64,000 nucleotides of DNA from Diaporthe sp. PMI_573 (Eukaryota; Ascomycota; Sordariomycetes; Diaporthales; Diaporthaceae), in contig JAJTUP010000056.1 in NCBI GenBank assembly GCA_021399435.1, forward strand, positions 248,001 to 312,000, written 5' to 3'. The notes beneath the pieces are model-generated. The model made no database searches, was not told the DNA's origin, and worked only from the letters and a program-made list of their open reading frames with translations. The translations under genes were made by a program, and so were the position numbers. Shown in pieces: positions 22,401-33,267 of this stretch (positions are counted from its first letter, which is position 1; each line of letters opens with the position of its first letter).

Positions 22401-23637
22401 AGTCCTTCTTCTGAATAAGGCCTTATATGGCCTGCGGCGATCACCGTTGCTCTGGCAGACCATGTTCACTGAGAAGCTGAGAGAGCAGGGCTTTAGAGAG
22501 GTCCCTCAGGAACCTTGCTGCGTCGTAAGACACGGCATCGTCTGCTTCTTCTTCGTTGACGATATTGTGTTCGCGTTCAGGAAGAAGCACGAAGCAGAGG
22601 TCAAGCAGACCGTTAAGGGTCTGCAGAAAGAGATCACCATTAAAGAAATGGGCAACTTGCGCTGGTTCCTCGGTATTCACATTATCAGGGACAGGAAGAC
22701 CCGTCGGCTTTGGATCTCGCAGAAAGCGTGTATCGAAAAGATCGTCAACCGTTTCTCTCCAGATCTCTCGAGACCCCCTGCTACGCCGATGGAAGAGACC
22801 GAATTGTTGCCATTAGACCCCGATCAAGAGGTAGATGTGAGAGGACGGGAACTGTACCAACAGAAGGTTGGGTCCATCCTTTTCGCAGCTATTTCAACAA
22901 GACCCGATATTGCGTTTGCTGCTTCAAGACTAGCGAGATTTAATCAGCGACCGGGGAAGGTTCATCAACAGGCAGCCGACCGAGTACTGAAATACCTTTG
23001 GCATACGAGAAATCTATGCCTCAAGTATGGAGGTCAGTCTAGCGAGGCCACCTCGTTTCTTTGCTCCAGTGATGCCTCCTTCGCAGACAACTCGATCGAT
23101 CGAAAAAGCTCGCAAGGGTACCTTATGACCTTGTTTGGAGGACCAGTTGCGTGGAGGGCGAATAAGCAAGACACTGTCACTACGTCTTCAACTGAGGCAG
23201 AATTGCTGGCAGTTACTCAGACGGCCAAGGAAGCTATATACCTCTCTCGTCTGTTCAAGGCTCTGTCTCTTGAGCTAAAGCAGCCGCTAAAGCTCCAGTG
23301 TGATAACCGGCAAACGATTAGGTTGTTAGTGGAAGAAGCAATGAAGCTCCAAACGAAGCTAAGACACGTTGATATTCACTCCCACTGGCTCCGACAAGAG
23401 GTGCAGCGTAAGGTGGTCCATATTGACTGGACCCCAACGGCGGAGATGGCAGCAGACAGTCTCACAAAGGCATTAGGCAGAACTAAGTTTACGGACTTCA
23501 GGAGAATGACCGGGCTAGAGGATCTCGAGATGAGGCTGTTGATGATAGAGAAGCGAGATGAACTCGATGAACTACGCAAGCAACAAGAAGGCAGCCAGAC
23601 CTTGGTTTTGATGAGAGGACCCGTCTTCGACGCCTGA
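19481..23637 (+). pseudogene. Copia-1 gag-pol polyprotein, near full length, inactivated
   Basis: In order: the gag C-terminus with zinc knuckle CLACGAPHRVEDCW (near 19800), aspartic protease (MDSGATTTVF, 20111), the gag-pre-integrase HHCC region, integrase core (IDWF..; IRSDNEMN; DQNGLSERM), a linker, reverse transcriptase (QLDAVNAFVH; YGLRRSPLLW; active-site FFVDDIVF) and RNase H (SSDASFAD; STEAELLAV; CDNRQ). The order PR-INT-RT-RH makes it Copia. Damage: an in-frame TAG at 19997-19999 between gag and protease, an in-frame TGA at 21335-21337 after integrase, and one frameshift at about 21890-21915. The N-terminal part of gag is missing. It cannot make an active polyprotein unless stops are read through. 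Confidence 0.9.
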
Positions 23638-24284
23638 GACGTCAGGAGCGATTGCCGCCGTTGCTGTATCGCCATCAGGACTAGCTACCCTGATCGCGAT
23701 ATTCAGCCTAAACGGGGAATCCCTAGTCGTGGTTAAAAGAGGCGAGGTATCCGTCAACCGGTCTTCTCTTGGGTCGATTGACAACCTTGGGCGTGACGGC
23801 CGTTGTTGATCGGCGCCAATTGGCCGGATTGCTGATTTGATGTCAAGGAAAGAGGGTAGGGACAGCAGATCTGTCGGAACCTATTATTTCTTTAGCAACC
23901 TTTCACGTTTCTGACATGAGAGTACTACCGTTGGAAAGAAGGGAAGGAGACGAAGCTCTGGGGATAGTTCTGGGGATCACATGGTGAAATTTGGAAGAGC
24001 AACACGCGAGTGTAGTATTGGGTTCAGTACTTGGGCAGGAAGGGCTCCGAAGAGGGTCTCCGCCCTCCCTGAAGGGGTGTGTCAGACAGGATGTTACGTA
24101 ATATGTGGCTGTGCTCTTTCGCACACTGTATTTAGCCCTGACCTAGAACACGCTAGCATCAGGGACACACCGACAGAAGACATCAACCAATGTATGGGCG
24201 TTCAGGCTGTTCAACAGATTTCCACCACCTGAGTAGATCTCTCTCTGTCCGAGGTGGTCCGTCACCTTTCTCAACAACAGGTGA
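23638..24284. other. Downstream of Copia-1, no gene seen
   Basis: There is no recognisable ORF and no clear LTR matching the candidate at 19228. Confidence 0.4.
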
Positions 24285-24690
24285 CGCAAACCAAACTGCC
24301 ACCAAACACACTAAACAAACTCCCATTAAACAAACTGCCAAAAAACAGACTATCATCAAACAAACTGCCAAAAAACAAACTATCATCAAACAAACTGCCA
24401 CCAAACAAACTGTCATTAAACAAACTGCCATTAAACAAACCATCATTAAACAAACTGTCATTAAACAAACTGCCACGAAAGCATACAGCTACCAAACATA
24501 TGTCATTAAACAAACTGCCACCAAACAAACTATCATTAAACAAACTGTCATTAAACAAACTATCATTAAACAAACTGTCATTAAACAAACTGCCACCAAG
24601 CAAACTGCCATTAAACAAACATATGGCATTAATCAAACTGCCATCAAACAAACTATGTTGGTTCGTAACAACAGCGACCAAACATACAGC
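24285..24690. repeat. 15-bp minisatellite
   Basis: About 25 tandem copies of a 15-bp unit of the form CAAACTGCCATTAAA, with variants ATCATCAAA, GTCATTAAA and GCCACCAAA. Because the unit is a multiple of three, four of the six frames stay open across the array (for example KQTVI and NKLSL repeats on plus, FNDSL and LMTVC repeats on minus). These long open frames are an effect of the repeat and are not evidence for a gene. A looser GTTTGGTGGCTAT repeat follows at 24800-24850. Confidence 0.92.
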
Positions 24691-25450
24691 CACTGAACAC
24701 ACAGCCACCAGGCTGTTGCGGCCCACGGGTTTAGGCGTAAGCTACGGTTTTTTGAGCTATGGCGCAGTGGCACCTTCTACCACGGGTCGTTAGAGCTGTA
24801 TGTTTGGTGGCTCCATGTTTGGTGGCTATAGGTTTGGTGGCTATATGGCACCAGGGTGACTATTGGCCCAGATTACCTAGCCGTCTGCGGTAGGCCCTCT
24901 TTAGGGGGGAAAAGACTCCGAGATTGAGAGGTTGAAGGACGTGAGAGGAATGAGGAGGCAAATAGAGCAATAGTGTATTACTCTGAAAGCACTGCCACAC
25001 AGTCCACCTGCCACTGTGCCTCGAGTCCCTAGTAGTCCGGGACCCGCGCCATCGTTACAGCACTAGGAAGACGGAATCTACTAGCTAGGGTATGTCTTTG
25101 ATGCCGAATTGATTGATCCCATAACGTGATTAACCACCCAGCGAGCGGTACCACCTAGCGAGCGATTTTCATCAAGTCTACTGACTTTGTCAACCCTAGC
25201 ACCCACCGAGTGTAAAAGAATCAATTAAATTTGGCACCAATTGGTGGCAACTGGTCTTATTTGCTTACTTTCAATTATCTGGTTAATTTAGAGTTGTGGT
25301 AGTGTTGCAGTGCTAGTCTGAAAACTTAAAGTTTTGGTGGGTAGGTTTGTTTTTGGTACAGATCGCGTCCTAGTTTTTCGCGTCAATTTCGCATCATTCT
25401 AATTACTTAGTTAACTATTCAATACGCTAAAACTCAGCAACGCCACGCCT
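24691..25450. other. No recognisable gene
   Basis: Composition is mixed. Some short direct repeats of CCACCTAGCGAGCG type lie around 25140-25170. The Copia-2 fragment begins at about 25445. Confidence 0.4.
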
Positions 25451-26215
25451 ATGGCGACAACAACCAAGCTTGAAAAGGCCCCACTGGACTACGAATGCGA
25501 CCCAGGCCTTCGAAGAAACTATCAGAGCGCTGTAGGGTCGCTGATGTACCTTATGCTTGGTACAAGGCCGGACATTGCCTTCGCTGTGTCAACTGTCAGT
25601 CGATACGCCTCAAATCCAACGCAAGCACACTGGACGGCAGTCAAGCGCCTATTCCGATATCTACGGGGGACAAGGAAGCTGAAGCTCCAATTCCGGGGAC
25701 CACTTGCACCCCTATCCGGGTACACTGATGCCAGCTGGGCAGACGATATTGACACTCGGAGGTCAACCTCTGGGTATGTCTTTAGCGTTGGAAGTGGAGC
25801 AATCAGCTGGTCCTCGAAGCGACAGGCGACTGTCTCACTATCGACGTGCGAGGCAGAGCTTAAGGGTCAATCCTTTGCAACAAGGGAGGCCATCTGGCTA
25901 CGGCGGCTACTTTCTGACTTGTGCTCACATCTCGAAGGGGAGAAATGGGCAGCAGCTACCGTCATCTTTTCAGACAACCAAAGCGCTATCTCGCTAGCGA
26001 AGAACCCAACACATCACGATAGGTCAAAGCACATCGAGCTTCAGCACTTCTTTATTCGAGAGCAAGTCGAAGCTGGAATGGTACGGGTGGAATACGTTCC
26101 AACGAAGGAAATGGTGGCTGACGGGCTGACAAAGGCCCTGAGTCGAGATATGTTCACAAGGTTCAGAGCAGCACTGGGATTGATCGGGACCGCTGATGAG
26201 GCAACTGAGGAATGA
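25451..26215 (+). pseudogene. Copia-2: RT C-terminus and RNase H
   Basis: A 254-residue undamaged frame with the RT thumb/connection block (VGSLMYLMLGTRPDIAFAVS) and RNase H motifs YTDASWADD, STCEAEL, FSDNQSAISLA and VEYVPTKEMVADGLTK. It is a different family from Copia-1 by sequence. Everything 5' of the RT palm is gone. Downstream, a purine-rich tract (GAGTGGGAG, 26244-26252) leads directly into an LTR, the expected 3' end of the element. Confidence 0.88.
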
Positions 26216-26252
26216 GATGTATAATTTCAGTGGGAGTGATGTTGAGTGGGAG

Positions 26253-26372
26253 TGTTGAAACAAAACACCATCACACCCACTACCGCTCCATCTACATATA
26301 GACCGTAGGCCCCAGCACCCTCTGAAGGGCCTACTCTCACTTGAATTAACTCAATTCTTCTCTCATTTGACA
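26253..26372 (+). repeat. Copia-2 3' LTR
   Basis: A 120-bp stretch beginning TGTTGAAAC, immediately after the polypurine tract GAGTGGGAG, and ending TTTGACA. The 5' LTR is not in the window, so the 3' limit is inferred from the TG..CA rule and from the point where the NACHT gene becomes recognisable. It contains a TACATATAGA box and a CT-rich end, so it could carry a promoter. Confidence 0.6.
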
Positions 26373-28676
26373 CGGGGAACAATCACACAATGGGCACAAG
26401 AAGACTCCGCCGAACCTCTGTTCTGGCTTGTGGGCCCTGCGGGGACTGGCAAGTCTACCATCGCACGCACTGTCGCCGGCTCATTCCACAGCAAAGTCCA
26501 ACTATCGGCTGGCTACTTCTTCAAGAGAGGAGAGCAGGGTCGCAATGGCACCAATCGACTGTTCCCCACCCTTGCCATCCAGCTGGCTGAGGCGATTCCC
26601 TCCTTCGCGGGATGTCTTCGGGAATCCCTTGGCAATCTTGATAGGGAGGCGGTGGAAAAGAAAGGCCTTGAATTCCAATTCAACAAGCTCTTATGGCTCC
26701 CCTTGGCAGGTCTGCTGTCTCCTGACACAAGCCAACTGCCGAGGGTGGTCATTATCGACGCCTTGGACGAGTGTGAGCGTCCCGAACACCTCGCACAGGT
26801 TGTAGGCCTGCTTTCTAAGCTTTGCACAATCACTACAATACGCCTCCGTGTGTTGTTCACAAGCAGGTCTGATCCTAAGATCATTGCAGCATTCGGACCT
26901 TCCTTGGAGCGAAAGATTGTTCGCCGCCTGGAGCTCCACCGAGAATTCCGCGAGGATTCCAAGGCTGACATCCAGACTTTCTTGAAGACGAGATTTAAGG
27001 ACATCAGGGTGAAGTGCAGGCTCACACAAGACCCCTGGCCTGCCGTTGACGATTTAGACCGCCTGGTCTACCTAGCCACAAGCCCTGAGCCCCTCTTCAT
27101 CTATGCTGCGACTCTTTGCCGGTTTGTCTACGATGAACAGCGTCCGAGAAATCCAAAGACCCAGTTGGAGCTGTGGCTCAAGCAATGTGAAGACAACAAG
27201 TCACAACTCCATCAGATATACAACCCAATTCTCAGCCAGGTATTCCATGATGACAGTGAAGCGGAATCTAGTCAGCAGCTGCAATTCCTTGGCGCTCTTG
27301 TCCTTCTCGCAACCCCACTTCCGGTTGTATCATTCTCTTGTCTTCTAGGCACAGACATGGACGATATCAACTGGTGGCTTCCGGAGTTGCATGCAGTGCT
27401 AGATATCCCCACCGAGCCTTATGGCCCTATACGATCACTACACAAATCGTTCAGCGACTTCCTTCTCAGTCCTGTTGATCAAGGGGCGCACAAATACCGG
27501 GTCGACGCCGCAGATACACACGCCATGTTAACAATGAAATGCATCCAGCGTATGCAAGCAGGGCTTAAGCGAGACATCTGCAATATCCAAAAGCTAGACG
27601 CGTCCAGAGACAAGATCGAACAGGGAAACATAAATAAATGCATCCCTTCTGACCTCCAGTATGCCTGCCTGTACTGGATTCATCACTTACAAGGCAGCAA
27701 ACGATCTATGGATAGCGACATCCATAAGTTTCTCTGCACCCACTTTCTTCACTGGGTGGAGGCCTTGTCAATTCTTGGCCGACTTTCGGAAGGGGCCTTC
27801 GGACTTGAAAAGCTACTTGGGATTGTGGAGGTTAGTACAGTAGTATCTCTCCTTAAAACATCCTCAGGCTAACCTTTATGGTAATTTCTGTAGATAAACT
27901 CAGAGCTTCATAGCTTTGTCAAGGATGACACCAGAGTTATCTCGAGCTTTGGATCGATCATTGCATATGCGCCTCTCCAGACATATAGCACTATACTCTT
28001 ATTCTCTCCGGTTCAAAGCCGAGTACGACAAAGGTTTTGGGATCAACGGCTGCCAAGCCTCCCTACTGTTCAAGGCGTGAAACCTGACTGGGACTCACAC
28101 CGCCAGACGCTCGAGGGCCATAGAAGCTCGGTTCACTCGGTAGCCTTCTCACGCGACGGGCAGACGCTGGCCTCGGCATCTTTTGACAGGACGGTCCGGC
28201 TCTGGGACGTGGCCACGGGCGCCCACCGCCAGACGCTCGAGGGCCATAGCGACTGGGTTTACTCGGTAGCCTTCTCACGCGACGGGCAGACGCTGGCCTC
28301 GGCATCTTTTGACAGGACGGTCCGGCTCTGGGACGTGGCCACGGGCGCCCACCGTCAGACGCTCAACCTGGGCCTCACTCAAAGTCTCACTTTCGACCCA
28401 TTATCCAGTACACAGCTGCTTACTGATTCTGGAACGATCAACTTGCTCTCAGATTCTCTAGCAAGTGAAGCGCCCACTCCCAATGAATCAGCAGTACAGC
28501 CTGTTATTAATGAATTTGGCCTGAGCCCTGACGAGATCTGGATTGTGAAAGACAATGAGAGGGTTATCTGGCTCCCACCAGAATATAGGCCAACAGCATC
28601 AGCTGTAAGAGACCTAATGCTTTGCATAGGGTCTGCTTCAGGCCATGTATGTTGGTTCGTAACTCCGAAGCAATGA
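26373..28676 (+). pseudogene. NACHT-WD40 NLR-like gene, 5' end replaced by a Copia LTR
   Basis: The NACHT domain starts at once: WLVGPAGTGKSTIA is the P-loop, followed by the Walker B region VVIIDALDECERP, FTSRSDPKI, and the helical part with LHKSFSDFLLSP, the usual mark before the WD repeats. Intron 27831-27893 (GTTAGT, GGCTAACC, TGTAG) joins the frame to exon 2 (27894-28676). That exon carries INSELHSFV...IIAYAPLQTYSTILLFSP and then two WD40 repeats and a degenerate tail. Fungal proteins of this type sense non-self through the WD repeats and signal through an N-terminal domain. Here the N-terminal domain is lost, because the LTR ends about 25 residues before the P-loop, and no ATG precedes the domain. 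The rest of the frame is clean, so the truncation is probably recent. Confidence 0.87.
28098..28349 (+). repeat. Two near-identical 126-bp WD40-encoding repeats
   Basis: The repeats span 28098-28223 and 28224-28349 and differ only in a short segment coding for residues after EGH (RSSVH versus SDWVY). A third, truncated start follows at 28350. High identity between repeats with variation at a few positions is the pattern of the HET-E/HET-D type WD domains. Confidence 0.93.
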
Positions 28677-28921
28677 TTCCGGGGACCTCAATAGCGTAAT
28701 TGCAAATTCCTACCGATCTTATTCTTTTCTTCTTTCATAGCGTGCCACAAGATGGGCCTGGGGGAGTGGATTCTTTTATAGTTAATTTACCTCTATTCTT
28801 CTAATAAATTCTACAGTATTGTCTGCTCCTATAATCATATTCTAAACACAAACAGAATGAGGCGGCTAACGTCATTGAGTATTCTAGAACTTACCACACA
28901 TCACCTACTTATACTACTACC

Positions 28922-29123
28922 TGTGACGGCAGCCACGATCAGGCAAGCCCTCTGGCCGTCACAAGGACCCTAACCCTTAGCCCCACATTCGCGTCAAGAC
29001 TTCGCGAGCTAGAGACCGCCAGAGCTTCGCTCTCCCCTTTCTTCTCCTCTCCTCAGCTTAGAATATTCGTTGATAGCGCCAATAGACCCAGCTCCCATGC
29101 TGCATCTCGCGCTGGCCGTGACA
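28922..29123 (+). repeat. Gypsy-1 5' LTR
   Basis: This 202-bp stretch starts TGTGACGGC and ends GCTGGCCGTGACA, the same end as the Gypsy-2 LTR. It contains the telomere-like word CCCTAACCC. The leader that follows has CGATCAATAAATA and a 7-bp tandem repeat (AAGACCC) just before the gag ATG. Confidence 0.75.
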
Positions 29124-29259
29124 CTATTCTAAGCTCGCCAATTCCCTCGCTGACCGAGCGATCAATAAATACGGAACCCAACCCTCACGTCGACGCGACC
29201 GACGAAAAAGACCTCGCCTAAGACCCAAGACCCAAGACCTAAGACCCGCGTGTTACTAC

Positions 29260-30648
29260 ATGCCCAAGAAGAAAGACTGGGGATCGACGAGTCGACAGTC
29301 AGCTCGACTCAATCCGATCGAAAACCCAGCACAGCCCGAGACAGCGGAAGACGACGCGTTTCTCGGGGAGCCAGATTCAGAGCTCACATCAGACCAGAGC
29401 GGTCCAGAAACAAAGACCCCAGAAGACCAAGAAGAGGACAACGACGATTCGTTCCAGTCCACTCTTGAAGCAGCCGGCGAGGCTGAAGAAGAAGAAGATC
29501 AGACCATTCCGCAGACAGTCGAGTCGGCAGAACCCTCAGACCAAGACCCCAGCAGACAACTTCAAAGAGAAGCGATGTCTAACTACGGCAACGACCAGGG
29601 CCGTCAAGACGAGCTCGCAATGCTCAGGGCGAGGATTGCAGAGCTCGAGGCCCAGGAAAGAACCCCGAGCCCGCCTCGACGGCAACGCGAACCCACCGTG
29701 GAAAGCGCTTTTGGTGGCAGCTTTTTCAGACCGACGGGCATGGCCGCCTGGCCGGTGTTTGAGAAGTATATGGGAACAGATGGAAAGAACCCAAGTTACG
29801 ACCGCAAGGAGAAGCCCCTCGCCAAGGACCCTCCGTCCTTCAAGGGCGACAAAACAACCTTTGACAACTGGATTCGGAAGCTAGCCGACAAGTTCGAGGA
29901 AGACAAGCCTTGTTTCCGAACCGAGCAAAGTCGGATGAGACACCTGATGAACCTGCTTGAAGGCAATGCGGAAAGAGCACTGGAAACGCGGTACCAGTCT
30001 GAGACGCGACCGTTCTCCTGTGTCGCCGAGATGATTCAAGAGCTGGAAACCGTTTACCACGACCCGAACCAAGCCTCAGCAGCCAGAGAGGCCCTGAAGA
30101 CTCACGAGTACGACCCAGCCAAACGCCACGACATCCATGAATTCATCGCCAAGTTTAACTCGCTAGCCCGTAAAGCTAAGATCCCAGAAGAAGACTGGAA
30201 GCAGAACCTGTGGGACCATATTCCTCCGACACTCGACCACCACCTGTTAAGATACAGCAAAGACCCAAATGTCACATACGAAGAGTTCTGTCAGTGTGTG
30301 GCCGACGCTGCTTACAGCAGTCAGCGAGCGTATGAGAAACGCCAGGCAAAGCAACACACCCGGTCGAAGGATGGTACGGAGAAGGTGCAAACTCGCGAGA
30401 ACGACAGGCGCCAGTACAAGAACCCCAGGAAGCCTAGAACCTCAGCAGTTACCGGACAAGCGCTAAGCGAGGAAGACAAGAAAGCTCACTTTACAGCGGA
30501 CACCTGTTTCAACTGTGGGAAGACTGGTCATTATTCTAAAGAGTGCCCGGACAAGAAGAAGATCGCTGCTGTTAGAGCGAAGGCCAAGGAGAACAGCACC
30601 GATGATACCGACACCCCCAGCAGCTCAGAGGAGTCGGGAAAAGAGTAA
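29260..30648 (+). CDS. Gypsy-1 Gag
   Basis: 462 residues from the ATG at 29260. The N-terminal part is acidic and low complexity. A short coiled coil (ELAMLRARIAELEAQE, residues ~122-137) precedes the retrotransposon capsid domain (KTTFDNWIRKLADKF to AYSSQRAYEKR). A CCHC zinc knuckle (CFNCGKTGHYSKECPD) lies near the C-terminus. It forms virus-like particles and binds RNA. The frame is intact. It ends in an acidic Ser-rich tail directly over the frameshift signal. Confidence 0.9.
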   Translation: MPKKKDWGSTSRQSARLNPIENPAQPETAEDDAFLGEPDSELTSDQSGPETKTPEDQEEDNDDSFQSTLEAAGEAEEEEDQTIPQTVESAEPSDQDPSRQLQREAMSNYGNDQGRQDELAMLRARIAELEAQERTPSPPRRQREPTVESAFGGSFFRPTGMAAWPVFEKYMGTDGKNPSYDRKEKPLAKDPPSFKGDKTTFDNWIRKLADKFEEDKPCFRTEQSRMRHLMNLLEGNAERALETRYQSETRPFSCVAEMIQELETVYHDPNQASAAREALKTHEYDPAKRHDIHEFIAKFNSLARKAKIPEEDWKQNLWDHIPPTLDHHLLRYSKDPNVTYEEFCQCVADAAYSSQRAYEKRQAKQHTRSKDGTEKVQTRENDRRQYKNPRKPRTSAVTGQALSEEDKKAHFTADTCFNCGKTGHYSKECPDKKKIAAVRAKAKENSTDDTDTPSSSEESGKE

Positions 30649-30674
30649 GACCGTCGGAAGTCTCCACGACGGTC
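30636..30674 (+). promoter_or_regulatory. Gypsy-1 gag/pol -1 frameshift signal
   Basis: The heptamer G_GGA_AAA at 30636-30642 is phased exactly as X_XXY_YYZ in the gag frame. A 6-nt spacer including the gag stop follows, then an 8-bp perfect stem (30649-30656 with 30667-30674) and a 10-nt loop. The pol frame is -1 relative to gag and is open from the heptamer to the first pol ATG at 30678. Reinitiation at that ATG is the alternative. Confidence 0.72.
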
Positions 30675-30677
30675 CAG

Positions 30678-33267
30678 ATGTCCACATTAGCACGAGTTGG
30701 CAGCCAATCAAGACAGAAACCGTTCACTAAGACCGTTCAGCTCCAAGTGAATGGTATTGGTTTTGCAGCCACCGCTCTTGTAGACACAGGAGCACAAGCC
30801 GAGCTCTTGATGAGCCCAGAAGCCGCCCGCAGGGCGAGAAAGCAACTCGGAGCCAAGACGACCCAATTGGATCAACCTTTACAGCTCCAAGACTACCGCA
30901 AGCAACCAGCAGGACGGATCGCTAAGTATATGACGATCACATTGGAAATCGACGGACGTCGATTCCCAAACCAGAAGTTCTGGATTACTGAAACAGGGCA
31001 TGACGTCTTCATCGGAATGGAATGGCTGGCACGGCAGCGTGTTTTGCTGGACTGCCATAGAAGAGGGATGGTGTGGCCTGACGACCTCCCAGCCCTGGCA
31101 AAGTACTCTCCCGCTATTCAGCTTCCGCCTTGTTGCCTATCCGACGGGTTGATTGACCCAGGGGTCCAGGAAGATGCCGACCGGCGCGACGCGAAACTGG
31201 AGAAAGCCCATAAGCAGTATCAGGTCCTGCGCCGCTCCTGGAGAAAAGACGTCCCAAGCCCAAATTTGACCAACAGCGGGCCCGTAAAAACCACCGAAAG
31301 CCCCAAAGCGGTAGCAGCCCCCTCGGCTATGGAAGCTGTGGAGGACGAAGCCGTCATCTCCGCACTTGGTACAAGATTAGAAGCAGACCCTCGCAGGAAG
31401 CGTTGGCAGCACTTACCTCTACCTAAAGAGGTGATCAAGTTTGACAGCAGTCAGCTGGATACCAACAGTGTGACTCTCGCTGCCCTGGGCAGCTCGAAGA
31501 CATTTGACGGCAAGAAGATCCCGTTCCCGGCTGACGAAGACCCGGAACATGTTCAATTTGTGAGAGACCATGTTCCAAAAGCACTAGCCCACCTGGAAGG
31601 GTTCTTCTCAAAGAAAGAAGCCGACACGTTACCGCCACACCGCCCTGAACACGATGTAGTCCTTGAGCTTGAGGGGCCGCTGCCAGCAACCGGTCCGCCC
31701 TCATACCGTACACCAGTCCAGTTCCTGCCATTAGAGAAGGAGACGACAGGTAAGCTGCTGAAGCTGGGATTTATTGAGCGCTGTATGAGAACAGATGCAG
31801 CCCCAGTACTCTTTGTCCCAAAGCCGCATTCCTCAGACCGACGATTCTGCATTGACTACCGCTGGCGCAACCAGTTTCTTAAGAACCGCCTTGTCCCAGC
31901 GCCCGACTTGAATGGAACGGTCTTTAACTGCCGAAACGCCCGCCGCTTTTCAAAGATTGATATTATCCAGGCCTTCCACCGACTCCGTATAGCCGTTGGC
32001 TCTGAATACCTGACAGCATTCCGCACCCGTCAAGGTACCTTCCAATGGAAAGTCCTACCCTTTGGCCTCAAGGTCGGCCCAGCCTGGTGGCAGCAGTTTA
32101 TCAACTCCCAGCTCCACGAACTCCTGGATTTCTGCGCCAGCGCCTATGCTGATGATGTGCTGATCTACTCGGGCGAAGACGAACAAGAACACTGGGAATA
32201 CTGCGAGGAAGTTATCTACAGGCTGCATAAGGCTGATCTCCAAGGCGACATCAGGAAGTCGCGGTTTAATGTGTCCAAAGTGGACTACCTGGGTATTGTG
32301 ATGGAAGCCGGTGTTGGAATCAGTATCGACCCAGCTAAGATTGAAGCGATCAGCGAGTGGAGGTTTGAAGACCTTACCAGCCGGACCGCTATCCGTTCCT
32401 TTATAGGTCTGTGCGACTATATTCGAATGTTTACCCACCATGCCAGTGGGATTGCAGAACCACTGAACCGACTGCTGAAGAAGGATGCCCCGTTCGAGAT
32501 GGGACCTGAGCAGAGAACAGCCTTTGAGGAGATGAAGCAGCTAGCTTGTAAAGCACCGGTGCTCGCCTTCTTCAAACCGGGAAGGCCAACACGTGTTGAG
32601 ACCGACGCCTCCCGGAACCGGGGGTGTTATCTGGCAACAGCAGGATGACGGTACCTGGAAGCCAGTGGGATATGCCTCAAAGACGATGACTCCTGCGGAG
32701 AGAGCATACCCTATCCAGGATCGGGAGCTATTAGCAGTTGTTCAATCCCTTGAGCATTTCTGTCCGGAACTCCAAGGTCAAAAGTTCTTTGTGGTGACCG
32801 ATCACCAAGCCCTGCTGTACTTCTCGACCAAGCGCCTCTTATCGACCCGTCAGGTTCGGTGGGCAGACTTCCTGTCTAACTTTGATATCACATTCGAGTA
32901 CCGCCCCGGGAAGGAGAATGTCGCAGCCGACGCTCTATCCCGTAAGACAGTCGACCTCCCTACCGTCAAGGCGCGTGAACGAGAAGAGAGGACCATGGCC
33001 CTGATCCCTCAGGGAAGACTCTCGCCCACAGCCCAGCCTGCCGAGCAGGTGGAAACAGTTCCGGACCGCGAAGTGATTGCCGCGGCTGGCCTTGCCGACC
33101 ACGCCGATATCCCTCAGGGCGCAGACCTGCGCGCTGTTATGGCCGAGAAGGAGGTGAGGCGACATGCCGCGAGGGCCCACAAGGAGCGAAAGACGAGTTT
33201 CAAGAAGGCCTCGAGTTCCCGGTCTAGGCTCAAGGCCATGACACCTATCGCCGAGGCTGTCGAGTGA
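30678..33267 (+). pseudogene. Gypsy-1 Pol (PR, RT, RNase H), frameshifted and truncated
   Basis: The protease has ALVDTGAQAELL (D-T-G), the RT has the block around FRTRQGTFQWKVLPFGL and the active site YADDVLIYS, and RNase H follows. At about 32615 the frame shifts: the conserved DASRNATGG region has lost about 5 nt, giving an early stop at 32648, and the sequence continues in another frame from about 32610 (GGVIWQQQ..) to 33267. RNase H motifs TDHQAL and SNFDITFEYRPGKENV are present. After about 33020 the reading becomes a basic tail unlike Gypsy; integrase and chromodomain are absent. Not functional. Confidence 0.88.

Larger units (their letters stand above)
28922..33020 (+). mobile_element. 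Gypsy-1, truncated chromovirus-type LTR retrotransposon
   Basis: Contains a 5' LTR (28922-29123), leader, gag, a frameshift-type junction and pol through RNase H. It stops before integrase at about 33020, where an unrelated basic sequence begins. No 3' LTR was found. By gag, junction and pol sequence it is a sister family of Gypsy-2, not a recent copy. Confidence 0.85.

Noticed and set aside
23640..24180. 3' LTR of Copia-1
   Set aside because: No stretch here matches the candidate 5' LTR at 19228 by eye.
24285..24690. CRISPR-like array
   Set aside because: The units are contiguous tandem repeats without unique spacers, and the genome is fungal.
24190..24793. Long repeat-protein frames on both strands
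   Set aside because: They arise from a 15-bp minisatellite whose unit is divisible by three.
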